Assembly (NCBI GenBank): GCA_026770585.1
Contig: MU646859.1
Span: 192,103-204,365, forward strand
DNA from: Baffinella frigidus
Taxonomy: Eukaryota > Cryptophyceae > Cryptomonadales > Baffinellaceae
Length of the DNA stretch: 12,263 bases
Direction: 5' to 3'
Shown here: piece after piece, positions 11,168 through 12,263 of the stretch
Position numbering within the stretch: position 1 is the first letter of the stretch
How the letters are laid out: every line of letters starts with the position of its first letter
Position numbers and translations under genes: made by a program
The notes under the pieces: generated by a model
What the model saw: only the letters and a program-made list of their open reading frames with translations
The model's database searches: none
What the model was told of the DNA's origin: nothing

Positions 11168-11218
11168 CAGCAGCAGATGCAGGAGCCCCCCCAGCAGGCA
11201 CCTCATCTCAGCAGATAA
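11168..11218 (+). CDS. Possible terminal exon QQQMQEPPQQAPHLSR-stop
   Basis: It follows AGAGTCAG and matches 10540 for ten codons. It then reads APHLSR to a TAA at 11216-11218. It may be a real 3' end, or a copy that would splice at CAGCAG|GCACCT with a GC donor. A further Q-rich exon at 12074 argues against it being the only end of the gene. Confidence 0.35.
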   Translation, partial: QQQMQEPPQQAPHLSR

Positions 11219-11268
11219 CTGAATCAGTTCCCTAATTAGCGTTTGGAACCGGTGCAGAAGGAGCCTCT

Positions 11269-11369
11269 AACCCCGAAACCTGAAACCCGAGTTTCGGGTT
11301 TCGGGGGTTAGAGTCAGGGACCCCAATGCTCCTCGGGTTTCGGGTTTCGGGGTTAGAGTCAGGGACCCC
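11269..11369. repeat. TCGGGTTTCGGG tandem duplication with hairpin
   Basis: TCGGGTTTCGGGGGTTAGAG plus TCAGGGACCCCAAT occurs twice (about 11297 and 11346). AACCCCGAAACCTGAAACCC at 11269 is the near reverse complement of the following GGGTTTCGGGGGTT. Confidence 0.8.
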
Positions 11370-11548
11370 AATTTAATCCCGCCAAGTATTTGATTTAAAT
11401 GCTTTGGAGTTCCCCGAATCAACGAAGTTTACTACACAATTGGCCAAATCAGTCTTGTCCAGCCCTGGACGTGACCAATTGTGTGGTAAATTTCATGCAT
11501 TCGAGGAACTCCGAACCATTTAAAACAAATACCTGGCGGGATGAAATT
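11370..11548. mobile_element. Element D, fold-back palindrome
   Basis: AATTTAATCCCGCCAAGTAT at the left end pairs with the right end GGCGGGATGAAATT and beyond. The arms include GGAGTTCCCCGAAT against TTCGAGGAACTCC, and ACACAATTGGCC against TGACCAATTGTGT. Length is 179 bp with several mismatches, so it is older than elements 1 or E. The open frames through it (11399-11641 and the minus strand) are by-products. Confidence 0.8.
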
Positions 11549-11550
11549 CT

Positions 11551-11576
11551 CCGTGCAGCACGTTACGAGCCCGACC
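11551..11576 (+). pseudogene. Remnant of the MQQ exon end
   Basis: CCGTGCAGCACGTTACGAGC resembles CTATGCAGCAGGTTGCGAGC at 10589, with the donor G of CAG|GT changed. Element D lies directly upstream. Confidence 0.4.
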
Positions 11577-11629
11577 CTATCACACCTAATCCCTGGCTTC
11601 TGCGGGACCAACCCTCTCTGAACCCAAGC

Positions 11630-11905
11630 CCTGAGCCCTGAACCCTGAACCCCGAACCCCAAACGCTAAAGCCTGAACGCGCACCCCTAGAACTTGCTCG
11701 CGCAGGCGCCCCAACCCCCAACCCCCAACCCCTGACCCCCAACCCCCAACCCCTAAACGCTAAACGCTCAACGCCAGACGCTAAACGACAAACGGTAAAC
11801 AATCAACGCCAATTCTAACCTAGCCCTTGCCAACCCCCAAACCCTGACGCTGAAAGCCTGACGCTCAACGCTAAACGCCAGACGATAAACGATAAACGCC
11901 AATCT
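11630..11905. repeat. AACCCCC and AACGCTAAACGC repeats
   Basis: ACCCCCA units (11710-11752) are followed by AAACGCTAAACGCTCAACGC and relatives in two blocks (11753-11813 and 11850-11903). No exon is seen except the fragment at 11706. Confidence 0.85.
11689..11713 (+). pseudogene. Truncated copy of the 12074 exon start and acceptor
   Basis: TAGAACTTGCTCGCGCAGGC and GCCCCA match 12057-12080 with one change. It then breaks into ACCCCC repeats, again an acceptor plus exon start upstream of the intact exon. Confidence 0.6.
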
Positions 11906-11910
11906 GATTT

Positions 11911-12041
11911 CGGAACACGACATATTCTGCCCCGCTATCTCAGGCTTCCGACGCGGAAGATGAGGGTGTAAATGCTATTTCAGGCATACAATGATGCTAT
12001 CTTACGCCTTTTCATGTGGACAGATTCTGGTATGTTCCGAG
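11911..12041. repeat. Weak inverted repeat with internal GCTATCTCAGGC-like motifs
   Basis: TCGGAACACGACATATTCTG at 11911 is an imperfect inverse of CAGATTCTGGTATGTTCCGA at 12022. Inside, GCTATCTCAGGC, GCTATTTCAGGC and GCTATCTTACGC form imperfect direct repeats, and CTTCCG-ACG-CGGAAG is a small hairpin. It may be a degenerate inverted-repeat element. Confidence 0.4.
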
Positions 12042-12073
12042 GTGAGATTCTGACGTAGAACTTGCTGGCGCAG

Positions 12074-12121
12074 GCGCCCCAGGGGTATGCTCCGCAGCAG
12101 CAGCAGCAGCCGCAGCAGCAG
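12074..12121 (+). CDS. Candidate exon, peptide APQGYAPQQQQQPQQQ
   Basis: It follows TGGCGCAG and ends CAG|GTACCC. It is 48 nt, 16 codons, phase 0. The run of five CAG codons and then PQQQ continues the Gln/Pro tail. An upstream truncated copy keeps the acceptor and first eight bases (11706-11713). Being a CAG tract it may vary in length between alleles. Confidence 0.55.
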
Positions 12122-12263
12122 GTACCCCAACCCCCCAAATCAGACCCCGCTTGGGAGGCGATACCTTCATTAGTCAACTACTGAGGCTCGTCACCTGTCC
12201 GACCGAGGCTCGCACAAAACCTCGACCCCACACCCCCGAACCCCAAACCCTCAGCCCCAAACC
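12122..12263. other. Intron-like end of window
   Basis: Unique sequence to about 12220, then ACCCCA/ACCCTCA repeats that resemble the first 17 bases of the window. No coding island is seen. Confidence 0.5.

Larger units (their letters stand above)
21..12121 (+). other. Putative multi-exon gene region (internal part), family unknown
   Basis: This entry is a hypothesis that groups the plus-strand coding islands. Eleven islands (21-113, 1497-1547, 3053-3100, 3506-3589, 5012-5098, 5998-6030, 7428-7517, 9413-9472, 10297-10386, 10540-10599, 12074-12121) each follow an AG. All but one are followed by GT; 5098 is followed by GC. Each has a length divisible by three and an open phase-0 reading. Together they give about 248 codons: a hydrophobic segment, then Lys/Arg/His-rich helical segments, then a Gln/Pro/Tyr-rich tail. 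All lie on the same strand, and the composition changes gradually along the order, which fits one gene. No start exon, promoter or poly(A) signal could be identified. It could equally be two adjacent genes, or a partly decayed locus. I chose boundaries partly by looking for frame-preserving AG/GT pairs, so the uniform phase is not fully independent evidence. Confidence 0.45.

Noticed and set aside
11399-11641. 80-codon plus-strand frame
   Set aside because: It lies mostly within fold-back element D, whose symmetric arms give open frames on both strands.

Overview
This window looks like nuclear DNA of a eukaryotic microalga or other protist with a large, repeat-rich genome. There is no bacterial gene organisation: no long ORFs, operons, Shine-Dalgarno sites, tRNA or rRNA. 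Instead, short GC-rich coding islands (33-93 nt) are bounded by AG at the 5' side and usually CAG|GT at the 3' side. They are separated by intron-like sequence full of CCCTAAA/CCCTGAA-type minisatellites and small inverted-repeat elements. This style resembles prasinophyte green algae such as Cymbomonas or repeat-rich dinoflagellates, but the organism is an inference and is not established here.

My main reading is that the plus strand carries an internal part of one gene, or possibly two, split into very small exons. Eleven candidate exons can be delimited from 21 to 12121. Every one is a multiple of 3 nt and can be read in phase 0, for about 248 codons in total. In order they give: a hydrophobic membrane-type segment (21-113); charged, helix-prone segments rich in Lys/Arg/His/Ala (1497-1547, 3053-3100, 3506-3589, 5012-5098); a short Ser/Leu/Thr/Gln piece (5998-6030); and a Gln/Pro/Tyr/Ala-rich low-complexity tail (7428-7517, 9413-9472, 10297-10386, 10540-10599, 12074-12121). 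I do not recognise the protein family. No initiator exon is evident, and the only possible stop in the tail frame is at 11216-11218.

The most unusual feature is exon stuttering. Most of these exons are accompanied by truncated or mutated copies that keep the 3' splice site and the first codons. Usually the 3'-most copy is intact. Examples are four broken copies before 9413, two before 5012, several around 3506, and at least seven around 7428. Where copies differ, many changes fall in third codon positions.

Layout: 1-300 membrane exon and fold-back element 1; 300-740 a duplicated unit, one copy carrying fold-back element 2; 854-987 short tandem repeats; 1081-1420 degenerate tandem units; 1497-2670 three paralogous exon/intron junctions, one empty and two filled by different inverted-repeat elements (B, C); 2741-2967 minisatellite; 3053-3932 charged exons and copies, one split by element B; 3944-5000 element A, a hairpin containing an inverted exon piece, and a 22-bp minisatellite; 5012-5441 Lys-rich exon and its half copies; 5450-6470 telomere-like repeats with fold-back element E; 6471-8676 tandem exon array for the P/Q/Y tail; 8677-8838 element B; 8866-9412 a TTGCTTTAC minisatellite mixed with exon starts; 9413-11218 P/Q exons, minisatellites and a 98-bp array derived from element A; 11370-11548 fold-back element D; 12074-12121 last Q-rich exon.
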